Translations under genes and position numbers: made by a program
Part shown: positions 8,479-15,225 of the stretch, piece by piece
Numbering within the stretch: the first letter of the stretch is position 1
Layout: the number at the start of each line of letters is the position of its first letter
From: Bacillota bacterium
Lineage (GTDB): Bacteria; Bacillota; Clostridia; Acetivibrionales; Acetivibrionaceae
Direction of reading: 5' to 3'
DNA length: 64,000 bases
NCBI GenBank assembly: GCA_023421115.1
Contig: JAEZUI010000026.1
Coordinates: 62,001 to 126,000 of the forward strand
The notes under the pieces: generated by a model
Told to the model about the DNA's origin: nothing
Seen by the model: only the letters and a program-made list of their open reading frames with translations
Database searches by the model: none

Positions 8479-8901
8479 CTACTGACTATTACTTAATTGC
8501 TCCATTTCTCTATACTTAATAAACGACAAATTAACTAAAGATTTATCCTGATTATATTTCATCATATTCATAGCTTCATCGATATTAACAAAGGCACTGT
8601 CTTTATAGTCCTTTTCTTCTCTTACTTTATCATTTTGGGATTTCATAACATACCAGGTAATTTTGTTTAGGAATGGTGTTTGACGTGTTGTAGAAAAGCA
8701 TTCATAACTTGTTTGACCAGCACTTGAAATTATTTCAGCATGAACTCCGGACTCTTGACTTATCTTCTTAAGGGCAACTTCATTTGGTAATTCCCCATTG
8801 TGCAATTCCTCTCGCGGAAGCACCCAGCCATCCCCATTCTTTCGGAGGAGAACCTTATTTCCAGAGAATACAACTCCGCCTGTAAAGCTCTTTACCAACA
8901 T
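8479..8901 (-). CDS. Degenerate Nudix-fold protein
   Basis: 140 residues. The N-terminal strands (VKSFTGGVVFSGNKVLLRKNGDGWVLPREEL) match the Nudix hydrolase fold, and the position of the Nudix box holds NGELPNEVALKKISQESGV. Aligned to Gx5Ex7REUxEExGU, the REUxEE core reads KKISQE: the Arg-Glu pair and one of the two metal-binding Glu residues are replaced. Hydrolase activity on nucleoside diphosphate derivatives is therefore doubtful; a binding or regulatory role is possible. GAAAGGGG lies upstream of the ATG. Confidence 0.75.
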   Translation of the reverse strand: MLVKSFTGGVVFSGNKVLLRKNGDGWVLPREELHNGELPNEVALKKISQESGVHAEIISSAGQTSYECFSTTRQTPFLNKITWYVMKSQNDKVREEKDYKDSAFVNIDEAMNMMKYNQDKSLVNLSFIKYREMEQLSNSQ

Positions 8902-8939
8902 AGCAAAAACCCCTTTCGTTATAAAATTTGTTTGAAGAG

Positions 8940-8968
8940 ATAAGGAATAAATATATTTAATTCCTTAT
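8940..8968 (-). terminator. Possible terminator downstream of hflX
   Basis: A 9-bp perfect inverted repeat (ATAAGGAAT / ATTCCTTAT) around an AT-rich loop, 62 bases past the hflX stop. The U-tract is weak. Confidence 0.35.
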
Positions 8969-9030
8969 AATATTATAATACTATATTGGTAATTTTTATT
9001 CAATTCTATTGGAAATATATTCACAAATTA

Positions 9031-10848
9031 TTACATATCGCATTTAAATTTCTTTATGCAATCCACCTTGGACTTTAGCATAGAAACCTTAAAATAAGTA
9101 CCTTTCTCGTCATAATTCTTTTCTACTATTTTTCCGTTTTTATGAATATAGGATATTGCCCAACCTTCCTGGAAGGGTATAAATAATTCCATTTCCTCTT
9201 CGTCCTGCCCTAATGCAGCAGTAACAGCTTTAAGCAGCTCATCAACACCCTCTAAGGTAACGGCAGATATTTCCACTATACCTCCCTTTGGATTTAAAAT
9301 TGGAGCTCTTTCTCTTTTGGCAAGACGGTCAATTTTGTTTAAAGCCATTACAATTGGTTTAGACGAAGCTCCTAATGCACTTAAGATATTATCTACCACC
9401 TCAATTTGCTCTAGTGCCTCTTCACTTGTAACGTCAACCACGTGAATGAGTACATCTGCATGAACTGCCTCTTCTAAAGTCGATTTGAAAGCCTCTATCA
9501 ATTCATGAGGCAGTTTTCTTATAAACCCTACAGTATCAACTAAAATAGCGTCTCTCCCACTTGGAAGCATGAGACTTCTTGCTGTTGGATCTAACGTTGC
9601 AAAAAGTTTGTCTTCAGCAAAAACATCGGATTTGCAAAGTGCATTCATAAGAGTCGATTTTCCTGCATTTGTGTAGCCAACTAAAGCTATAACAGGCAAA
9701 GAATTCTTGTCTCTGCTTTTACGCATGAAACCTCTTCGCTTTTCAACTTCAGATAGTTCAGCTTCAAGATAATTTATCCTTCTTCTGATGTGTCTTCTGT
9801 CTACCTCTAACTTTTTCTCCCCGGGTCCTCTTGTACCAATACCTCCACCAAGTCTGGATAGTTGATTTCCCAAACCAATTAGCCTTGATATCCTGTACTT
9901 TAGCTGCGCCAACTCTACCTGAAGCTTTCCTTCTTTTGATCTGGCCCTTTGGGCAAATATATCCAAAATAAGTGTTGTCCTATCAATTACTTTTATACCT
10001 AAAATCTCTTCAATATTCCTAAGCTGAGCCCCTGAAAGCTCATCGTCAAAAACAATTAAATCAATATCTAAAGCCTGTCTTATAAGACTCAGTTCCTCTA
10101 ATTTTCCCTTACCAATATAATAAGCCGAATCTATTCCCTGCCGTTTTTGAAGTACCTTCTTTACTACCCGGGCACCAGCCGTCAGAACCAATTCTTCCAG
10201 TTCATCTAATGACCTTTCGCCGATACTTTTACCGTTTAAAATATTGCCAGATGCAGTCTCTAAGCCCACAAGAATAGTTCTTTCGGTCTCTTCCCCATTT
10301 CCATACAACATATTACCAGCTACTTTGTCAATCTCATCAATAACACTCCAAAGCTCGTTAATCCTAATATCATGGGCTTTGAAAGGCCCATACACTTGTG
10401 ATTTACTAAATTCGTTTCCTTCAGACCTTTGAGGTATTGAGGCATAAATCTCTGTAATATTCCCATCCTTTACTCCAACTGCCACCATAGCATCAAGTCT
10501 CAATTTGAGCATGGAATTTATATCAACAAGTGAAACCATTCCCACACCGTTTGGGTGAGTATGAATACATCTGACCCCCGAAAGTCTTGACTGATCCCTT
10601 CTTCCCTCTACTGCTGGAAGTGCTACAGTCCCACTATCTCCAACACTCAAATCAACTATATTGCCTTTCCTGTCTATAAAAACCGAAATTTCACGGTTTA
10701 TCCTACTGCTTATACCAGATATTGCATCCGTCAATTCCGGCGGAACAAAATCATTCTTGTCTGTCTGCATTTGCAAAAGGGCTTCCAATTCCTCAATAAC
10801 AGACTTTTTTAGAGAGTCCAGATTTCCATTAACGAATATTTTACTCAC
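9031..10848 (-). CDS. hflX: GTPase HflX with N-terminal JAMM-like extension
   Basis: 605 residues; typical HflX is about 400-430. Residues about 195-605 are canonical. The HflX N-domain includes GKGKLEEL and the conserved SRLGGGIGTRGPGEKKLE linker. The G domain has G1 GYTNAGKS (391-398), G3 DTVGF (438-442) and G4 NKID (504-507). HflX binds 50S subunits and splits or rescues stalled ribosomes. The extra N-terminal part of about 190 residues contains Glu53 and IHTHPNGVGMVSLVD, an exact HxHx7SxxD motif (His96, His98, Ser106, Asp109) as in JAB/JAMM metalloproteins. The start is uncertain: the GTG at 10848 overlaps its own Shine-Dalgarno (AAGAGGTG). No alternative ATG or TTG follows closely. Confidence 0.95.
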   Translation of the reverse strand: MSKIFVNGNLDSLKKSVIEELEALLQMQTDKNDFVPPELTDAISGISSRINREISVFIDRKGNIVDLSVGDSGTVALPAVEGRRDQSRLSGVRCIHTHPNGVGMVSLVDINSMLKLRLDAMVAVGVKDGNITEIYASIPQRSEGNEFSKSQVYGPFKAHDIRINELWSVIDEIDKVAGNMLYGNGEETERTILVGLETASGNILNGKSIGERSLDELEELVLTAGARVVKKVLQKRQGIDSAYYIGKGKLEELSLIRQALDIDLIVFDDELSGAQLRNIEEILGIKVIDRTTLILDIFAQRARSKEGKLQVELAQLKYRISRLIGLGNQLSRLGGGIGTRGPGEKKLEVDRRHIRRRINYLEAELSEVEKRRGFMRKSRDKNSLPVIALVGYTNAGKSTLMNALCKSDVFAEDKLFATLDPTARSLMLPSGRDAILVDTVGFIRKLPHELIEAFKSTLEEAVHADVLIHVVDVTSEEALEQIEVVDNILSALGASSKPIVMALNKIDRLAKRERAPILNPKGGIVEISAVTLEGVDELLKAVTAALGQDEEEMELFIPFQEGWAISYIHKNGKIVEKNYDEKGTYFKVSMLKSKVDCIKKFKCDM

Positions 10849-10925
10849 CTCTTTTTATCGTATTGTTAAAAAGATATTGTTCCTCTACGGTATGTACATA
10901 ATAAGTATAAGATCATTTTTATAAA

Positions 10926-12188
10926 TTATACTCTAGGTTTAGTTTCTATAACTTCTTTTAGGGCTTCCCACATTTCATCCCCAATAACTCCAAGTTTCCA
11001 CAGAGAAACTCCTTTTAGACCATAACGCTTTGCAATTCCTATCTTTGATTTTAAACTATCCTCATTTTCACTTTCAACTAGAATTGCCAGGTAAAGCTTT
11101 TGGGCAGAAACCTCTTTTTTAGCTTCCTCTACTGCCTCAATTACAAGATTTTCGGGCTCAGGCTTCACTCCATAATTGTGTGCCATAATTATTATTTTGT
11201 CAGCCAACTGACTTAGAATCTTATAGTCATACCCCTTATAGGAACTGTTTGGTGCATGCAGTGTCAGTGTAAGACTTCTACCTTGGTTTTTAAGTCTCTC
11301 TGATAGTAGCTTTACAAAATTATTGAAATTGGCCTTTACTTTTTCCAATTCTTGCCCCCTCTGACTTAATCCAAGACCTTCAAAATCTATATTTACTCCG
11401 CTGTACAAAGATGCTTCATCTGCTATATTATATACCGCATTTGATACCGACACGGCATTTTCTATCAAATTTGTCAATGAATTATTCCCATCTACCATTT
11501 TAATACACATTTCAGTCTTAATTTTATATTTTTTTGCAGCTGCCAAAACCTTCTCCCAACCATCGGGTTTTTGCCAGTCGCTGTTAGAGACGAAGTTTCC
11601 TTTCTCGCCCATTTCATACCATCCAAGAGCCAATTCACTAACAATATCCGTATTCCCTACAGCTGTATCAGGATAAGGCTTTGTAAACAGGTCGGTCCAA
11701 CTGCTCGCTTTTGAGTTTCCTAACGCATAGAAAGCTAAAACCTCCATAGGTTTTTTAGGTGAGGTTATCCTAACAGCTTTTACCACTGCATCCCACAAAA
11801 CTTCACATCCAAAAGCTTCACTAAAAAATCTAATAGGAATAAGCGTCCTTCCATCTATTATTGTAGGAGGAACATCTAGTGTGATTTCTTCTTTATTCTT
11901 AAATGCAGTTTTTTCTCCAATCTTAAGACTTATTGAAGTTGCCGCATCTGTAGCCAATACCGTTTTAGTTGAATCCTCCCAATCCACCTCTACATTCAAA
12001 GCTTCTGCAATGGCCCTGAACGGAATCAAAACTCGTCCCTCCCTGTTTACAGGAGACACATCAAATTTCACAGGCAATTGATCCACAAATACACAAATCT
12101 CATCGCCTACCCCTTGGGAAAATACAGGAATATTTAATAAAACCATAGCAAAAATAATTGATAAGCTTATACATAGTAATTTCTTCAT
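10926..12188 (-). CDS. Secreted GH18-type protein with copper-amine-oxidase-like stalk domains
   Basis: 420 residues from the ATG at 12188, chosen because GGGGGAAG lies 4 bases upstream (13 further in-frame codons exist). Signal peptide 1-25. Two CuAO-N1-like repeats lie at about 30-140 (REGRVLIPFRAIAEALNVEVDWE; DGRTLIPIRFFSEAFGCEVLWD). They are followed by a TIM barrel of the GH18 family (about 147-415) with SGVNIDFEGLG, where Glu270 aligns with the catalytic acid. The usual DxxDxDxE reads SxxNxDxE, so two of the three Asp are absent; Asn in the middle position is common in spore-cortex and YaaH-type members. The likely substrate is chitin-like or peptidoglycan glycan chains. Confidence 0.85.
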   Translation of the reverse strand: MKKLLCISLSIIFAMVLLNIPVFSQGVGDEICVFVDQLPVKFDVSPVNREGRVLIPFRAIAEALNVEVDWEDSTKTVLATDAATSISLKIGEKTAFKNKEEITLDVPPTIIDGRTLIPIRFFSEAFGCEVLWDAVVKAVRITSPKKPMEVLAFYALGNSKASSWTDLFTKPYPDTAVGNTDIVSELALGWYEMGEKGNFVSNSDWQKPDGWEKVLAAAKKYKIKTEMCIKMVDGNNSLTNLIENAVSVSNAVYNIADEASLYSGVNIDFEGLGLSQRGQELEKVKANFNNFVKLLSERLKNQGRSLTLTLHAPNSSYKGYDYKILSQLADKIIIMAHNYGVKPEPENLVIEAVEEAKKEVSAQKLYLAILVESENEDSLKSKIGIAKRYGLKGVSLWKLGVIGDEMWEALKEVIETKPRV

Positions 12189-12311
12189 AAATCTTCCCCC
12201 ATTTATAAATAAATTGCACTTCCTCATTCTAACAGAATTACTCGTGCTATTCCAGTCCTTTTGTGAAACATGATCTAATCTTCTTTCACTATGCTCGAAA
12301 GAGGTAAAATT

Positions 12312-12340
12312 AAAAAACTCGGGAGCTAAACGCCCTCGAG
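12312..12340 (-). terminator. Terminator of the 78-aa gene
   Basis: On the minus strand a CTCGAGGG / TCCCGAG hairpin with one bulge is followed by six T residues. It lies 24 bases after the stop at 12364. Confidence 0.7.
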
Positions 12341-12363
12341 CTATACTGCTTTAAAACTATTAC

Positions 12364-12600
12364 TTACTGTGTAGTCTCAACATACCAAAGTTCATCTTCA
12401 GAGTATAAATACATCTGCTTACCCTTAACACGGCAAGTATATCTAAGTCCTTTGCTTCCCGCGTTTAATGAAGTATTTTTACGCACATCAATAACTCTAT
12501 CGATACTAGACGTTCGTCCATCTCCCCATTGAATTCCTAAAGGAACTTTGCCACCTTCAGTAGTATATTGTATAAGTACATCTACAAAAACCTTACCCAT
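12364..12600 (-). CDS. Conserved hypothetical protein, 78 aa
   Basis: A small, all-beta-looking protein: VFVDVLIQYTTEGGKVPLGIQWGDGRTSSIDRVIDVRKNTSL, then GSKGLRYTCRVKGKQMYLYSEDELWYVE. The pattern resembles a short clostridial family with a 'GxxxPLxIxWxDGRxxxIDRVxDVR' core that I recall but cannot name. ATAGGAGGTTTTCTTTT gives a strong ribosome site. It has its own terminator and an unusually long structured upstream region containing a LexA-type box 309 bases away. No function can be assigned. Confidence 0.75.
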   Translation of the reverse strand: MGKVFVDVLIQYTTEGGKVPLGIQWGDGRTSSIDRVIDVRKNTSLNAGSKGLRYTCRVKGKQMYLYSEDELWYVETTQ

Positions 12601-12726
12601 AAAAGAAAACCTCCTATCCTAAATATAAACCAAAAATACGTTCTCTTCTTCTGGATTTAAAACAAACTTCTCCTTATTGCATCCCCTTTTAACCAATCAG
12701 AGCTTATATCTGAATAAGCTTATAAT

Positions 12727-12897
12727 CCTTTACCACTATAAACAAGGCTACAAGCTTACAAAATCTGTGATTTACACACCCTAGAGCTCTCAATAAATTT
12801 ATATAATATTCCAAAAACCTTATCGGTAAATTACAGAATATATATAAGCACTTTTTAATAAAGTAGCTCTATAAATCACAGATTAATATGGTAAAGC
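12727..12897. repeat. Long-range imperfect inverted repeat
   Basis: Three matching blocks appear in inverted order. CTTTACCACTAT (from 12728) pairs with ATATGGTAAAG. AATCTGTGATTTA (12762-12774) pairs exactly with TAAATCACAGATT (12872-12884). AGAGCT pairs with AGCTCT. The halves are separated by about 95 bases of AT-rich sequence. It could be a decayed mobile element or a folded leader. Confidence 0.5.
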
Positions 12898-12908
12898 ACT
12901 ATTCGAAT

Positions 12909-12922
12909 CGAACATATGTTCG
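12909..12922. promoter_or_regulatory. Perfect LexA (SOS) box
   Basis: CGAACATATGTTCG matches the Gram-positive LexA/DinR consensus CGAACRNRYGTTCG at every position. It is embedded in a perfect 18-bp palindrome (12907-12924). It lies 309 bases from the 78-aa gene start and 405 bases from the gene at 13327. No lexA, recA or polymerase gene is adjacent. Confidence 0.6.
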
Positions 12923-12999
12923 ATATATACATTATATGACATCTTAGTCCCATTGTAAAGTAATTTTTTATATTTCCTCTGTCTTTTTTATTACTAGAT

Positions 13000-13104
13000 A
13001 CCCGTAACAGAATTCGCTCCTAAAAGCGGGTCACAAGCAGAGGAAGTGCATTTTAACATTATGAAAGACTAGAAATTAGCAATGTTAAAAAGCACTAGGT
13101 AGGA
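13000..13104 (+). ncRNA. Possible structured RNA element upstream of stalk-domain gene
   Basis: ACCCG (13000-13004) can pair with CGGGT (13027-13031). A 16-bp stem, AGTGCATTTTAACATT (13045-13060) with AATGTTAAAAAGCACT (13081-13096), has one mismatch. TCCTA in the first loop (13018-13022) is complementary to TAGGA just after the stem (13100-13104), which would make a pseudoknot. No named riboswitch class was recognised. Confidence 0.3.
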
Positions 13105-13326
13105 CTAAATCCTTCATATTGTGTTCTCTAAAATAGTACTATATTACTATAAAACCACCTCAAAAAAGTTTATCTTACCTCCGAATAATATTACATGAAA
13201 AACTTATAAACTATATGTTTATTGAACAAAGTTTTTTTCAAAATATTCATTTCTACTTTCAATACATAACAATATAAGTTTTTTCTATTACATTAATAAA
13301 TATAATATTTAAGGAGGCTTTATTTA

Positions 13327-14571
13327 ATGAAAAAATTTCTATGTTCTTTTATTTCTGTCCTCTTAGTTATTACATCCTCATCGTTAGTTTTTGCTAAGGG
13401 TAAAGAAACCAAAGCATCTTCACAACAACTAAACAACATTTATGAAAAAGGACAAGCAGACAATTCATTTGATTCTAATGTAAATAATAAAGGTCAAAAT
13501 AATTTTAATTCCACTAAAAAGGATTCTGTAAAAGAAGCTGCTAAAGAGGTTAAACAAGGCCCTAAAGACGCTTTAAAAACAAAAAAAGACCAAATAAAAG
13601 AAAAAGTCAAGAAACAAGTACAAGAAAAGAAAAACAAAAATGATAACTCCCTTCCCGTCTTTATAAAAGACAAAGAAGTTAAATTTGATGTTCCCCCAGT
13701 AATTAAATCTGGACGTACACTTATTCCTGTCAGAGCTATTACCAATGCTCTCGGTGCAGATGTTGAATGGGACGAGAAAACAAAAACCGTTACAGTTAGT
13801 AAAGCAGTGTATGATGCTGTTTACGGAGTTTCAACAACAATTGTGACTTTAAAGCTCGATAGCAATATAATATTAATAAACGGCAAGGAAGTTGAAATTG
13901 ATGTTCCAGCCCAATTAGTAAGCAATAGGACTATGGTTCCCCTTAGGTTTATAGCTCAGGCCTTGAATAATGAAATTGAATATGACACTGAAACTGGTGC
14001 TATTATTGTTGGTGAGGATGAAGACGAGGATATCGATGTTGATTGCCAACTTGAAGCTTTTATGGTTGAATTAAAAAACAAACACAAAGATAAACATGCA
14101 AGGAAAGCAATTATAAAAAAGATCTCAGAATTGAAAAAGAAAAAGAATGTATCGGCAATTTTGGTTTTTGTCAAAGGTTCGGAAATAAACTTTGATGTAC
14201 CTCCTGTAATCAAAGCCGGTAGAACGCTAATTCCTGTTAGAGCTGTAAGTGATGCTCTAGGTGCAGATGTTAAATGGAATGAAGAAACAAAAACCATCAC
14301 AATTACCAAATCTGTTTATGGTGAGAAAGATACTGTAGTTGAAATAAATCTTAATAGTGATATCGTATTAGTTAATGGAAAGAAAGAAAAAATAGACGTA
14401 CCCGCTCAATCAATAAATAATAGAACAATGGTGCCTTTAAGATTTATAGCTGTAATCTTAAATCAAGATGTGGAATATGACTCTGAAACAGGCACTATTA
14501 TAATTGAAGATACCGACAGCAAAGAAGATGTTGACAATAATGAAAAGGTAATTGTGGACGATGACAATTAG
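13327..14571 (+). CDS. Secreted protein with two tandem CuAO-like stalk modules
   Basis: 414 residues: signal peptide 1-23 (cut near VFAKG), a Lys/Gln/Asn-rich low-complexity segment (about 24-105), then two near-duplicate modules (about 108-225 and 278-395). Each is built of paired motifs VKFDVPPVIKSGRTLIPVRAI and INGKEVEIDVPAQ...NRTMVPLRFIAQAL. They are joined by a charged helix rich in Lys. The C-terminus is acidic (EDTDSKEDVDNNEK). CuAO-N1-like domains are common in clostridial surface proteins and are not copper enzymes; they probably act as structural or wall-associating modules. No catalytic domain is present. Strong ribosome site AAGGAGGC. Confidence 0.85.
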   Translation: MKKFLCSFISVLLVITSSSLVFAKGKETKASSQQLNNIYEKGQADNSFDSNVNNKGQNNFNSTKKDSVKEAAKEVKQGPKDALKTKKDQIKEKVKKQVQEKKNKNDNSLPVFIKDKEVKFDVPPVIKSGRTLIPVRAITNALGADVEWDEKTKTVTVSKAVYDAVYGVSTTIVTLKLDSNIILINGKEVEIDVPAQLVSNRTMVPLRFIAQALNNEIEYDTETGAIIVGEDEDEDIDVDCQLEAFMVELKNKHKDKHARKAIIKKISELKKKKNVSAILVFVKGSEINFDVPPVIKAGRTLIPVRAVSDALGADVKWNEETKTITITKSVYGEKDTVVEINLNSDIVLVNGKKEKIDVPAQSINNRTMVPLRFIAVILNQDVEYDSETGTIIIEDTDSKEDVDNNEKVIVDDDN

Positions 14572-14602
14572 AACTAAGAGGTAAAAATAAATATATTCCC
14601 CC

Positions 14603-14696
14603 AAAAAAGGGACTTTGCCATAAAAGCAATTGCTAATAATTTGTGCATTAAGTTGCGCCATTCTATAGTAAAATACTTTTACAAAGTCCCTTTTTT
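14603..14696. terminator. Bidirectional terminator between stalk-protein gene and dut
   Basis: A perfect 15-bp stem (14603-14617 with 14682-14696, AAAAAAGGGACTTTG and complement). T-tracts on both strands result from the A6/T6 arm ends. The 64-nt loop is unusually long and contains further pairing potential. Confidence 0.75.
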
Positions 14697-14700
14697 ATTT

Positions 14701-15198
14701 TTATCTTACTCCCGTAGAACCGAATCCGCCACCACGGTTACTTCCTATATCTTTAACCGAATCAACTAAGGTAAATTTCATTTTAGGTACAACCTGTAAC
14801 ACTATTTGAGCTATTCTGTCACCTTTTCGAATACTATATGTACCTTTACAATTTCCCTTTGAATCAATAGTATAAGTTTGGTCACTATAGTTACTATCCG
14901 AAGTATTGGTCATTATAATTCCCAGTTCATCCCTGTAACCGCTGTCTATTGTCCCCGGTGAATTTGAAAGCCTGAGCGGTGTCTTATATGATATCCCACT
15001 CCTAGGCCTTACCTGAATTTCATAACCCTCGGGTATAGCTAGCTTTATTCCTGTAGGAATAATAACAGTTTCACCCGGTTCAATTGATATTTCTTCAGCA
15101 GCACACACATCCATACCTGCATCACCTTCTTTGGCGTAGGTTGGTATAACTACACCTTCTCTGCATATTTCCAAAAAAACTTCAATTTTTTCTCCCAC
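14701..15198 (-). CDS. dut: dUTP diphosphatase
   Basis: 165 residues with all five trimeric dUTPase motifs: DAGMDVCAAE (motif 1), RPRSGIS (2), GTIDSGYRDELGI (3), KGDRIAQIVL (4) and the C-terminal arm RGGGFGSTG (5). It hydrolyses dUTP to dUMP and pyrophosphate, keeping uracil out of DNA and feeding dTMP synthesis. An insertion of about 20 residues (TSDSNYSDQTYTIDSKGNCKG) between motifs 3 and 4 lengthens it relative to E. coli; this is seen in some clostridial and phage-type enzymes. GGGAGGCG lies before the ATG. The next gene upstream (U32 peptidase) is 27 bases away, probably one transcript. Confidence 0.96.
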   Translation of the reverse strand: MGEKIEVFLEICREGVVIPTYAKEGDAGMDVCAAEEISIEPGETVIIPTGIKLAIPEGYEIQVRPRSGISYKTPLRLSNSPGTIDSGYRDELGIIMTNTSDSNYSDQTYTIDSKGNCKGTYSIRKGDRIAQIVLQVVPKMKFTLVDSVKDIGSNRGGGFGSTGVR

Positions 15199-15225
15199 AA
15201 AGACGCCTCCCTTAATATAAAATTT

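Larger units (their letters stand above)
12601..13326. other. 726-bp gene-free structured region
   Basis: Lies between the divergent 78-aa gene and the tandem stalk-domain gene. It holds a long imperfect inverted repeat, a perfect LexA-type box and an RNA-like element, listed separately. AAGGAGGC at the right end is the ribosome site of the gene at 13327. No ORF of 60 or more residues and no convincing small ORF was seen. Confidence 0.6.
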
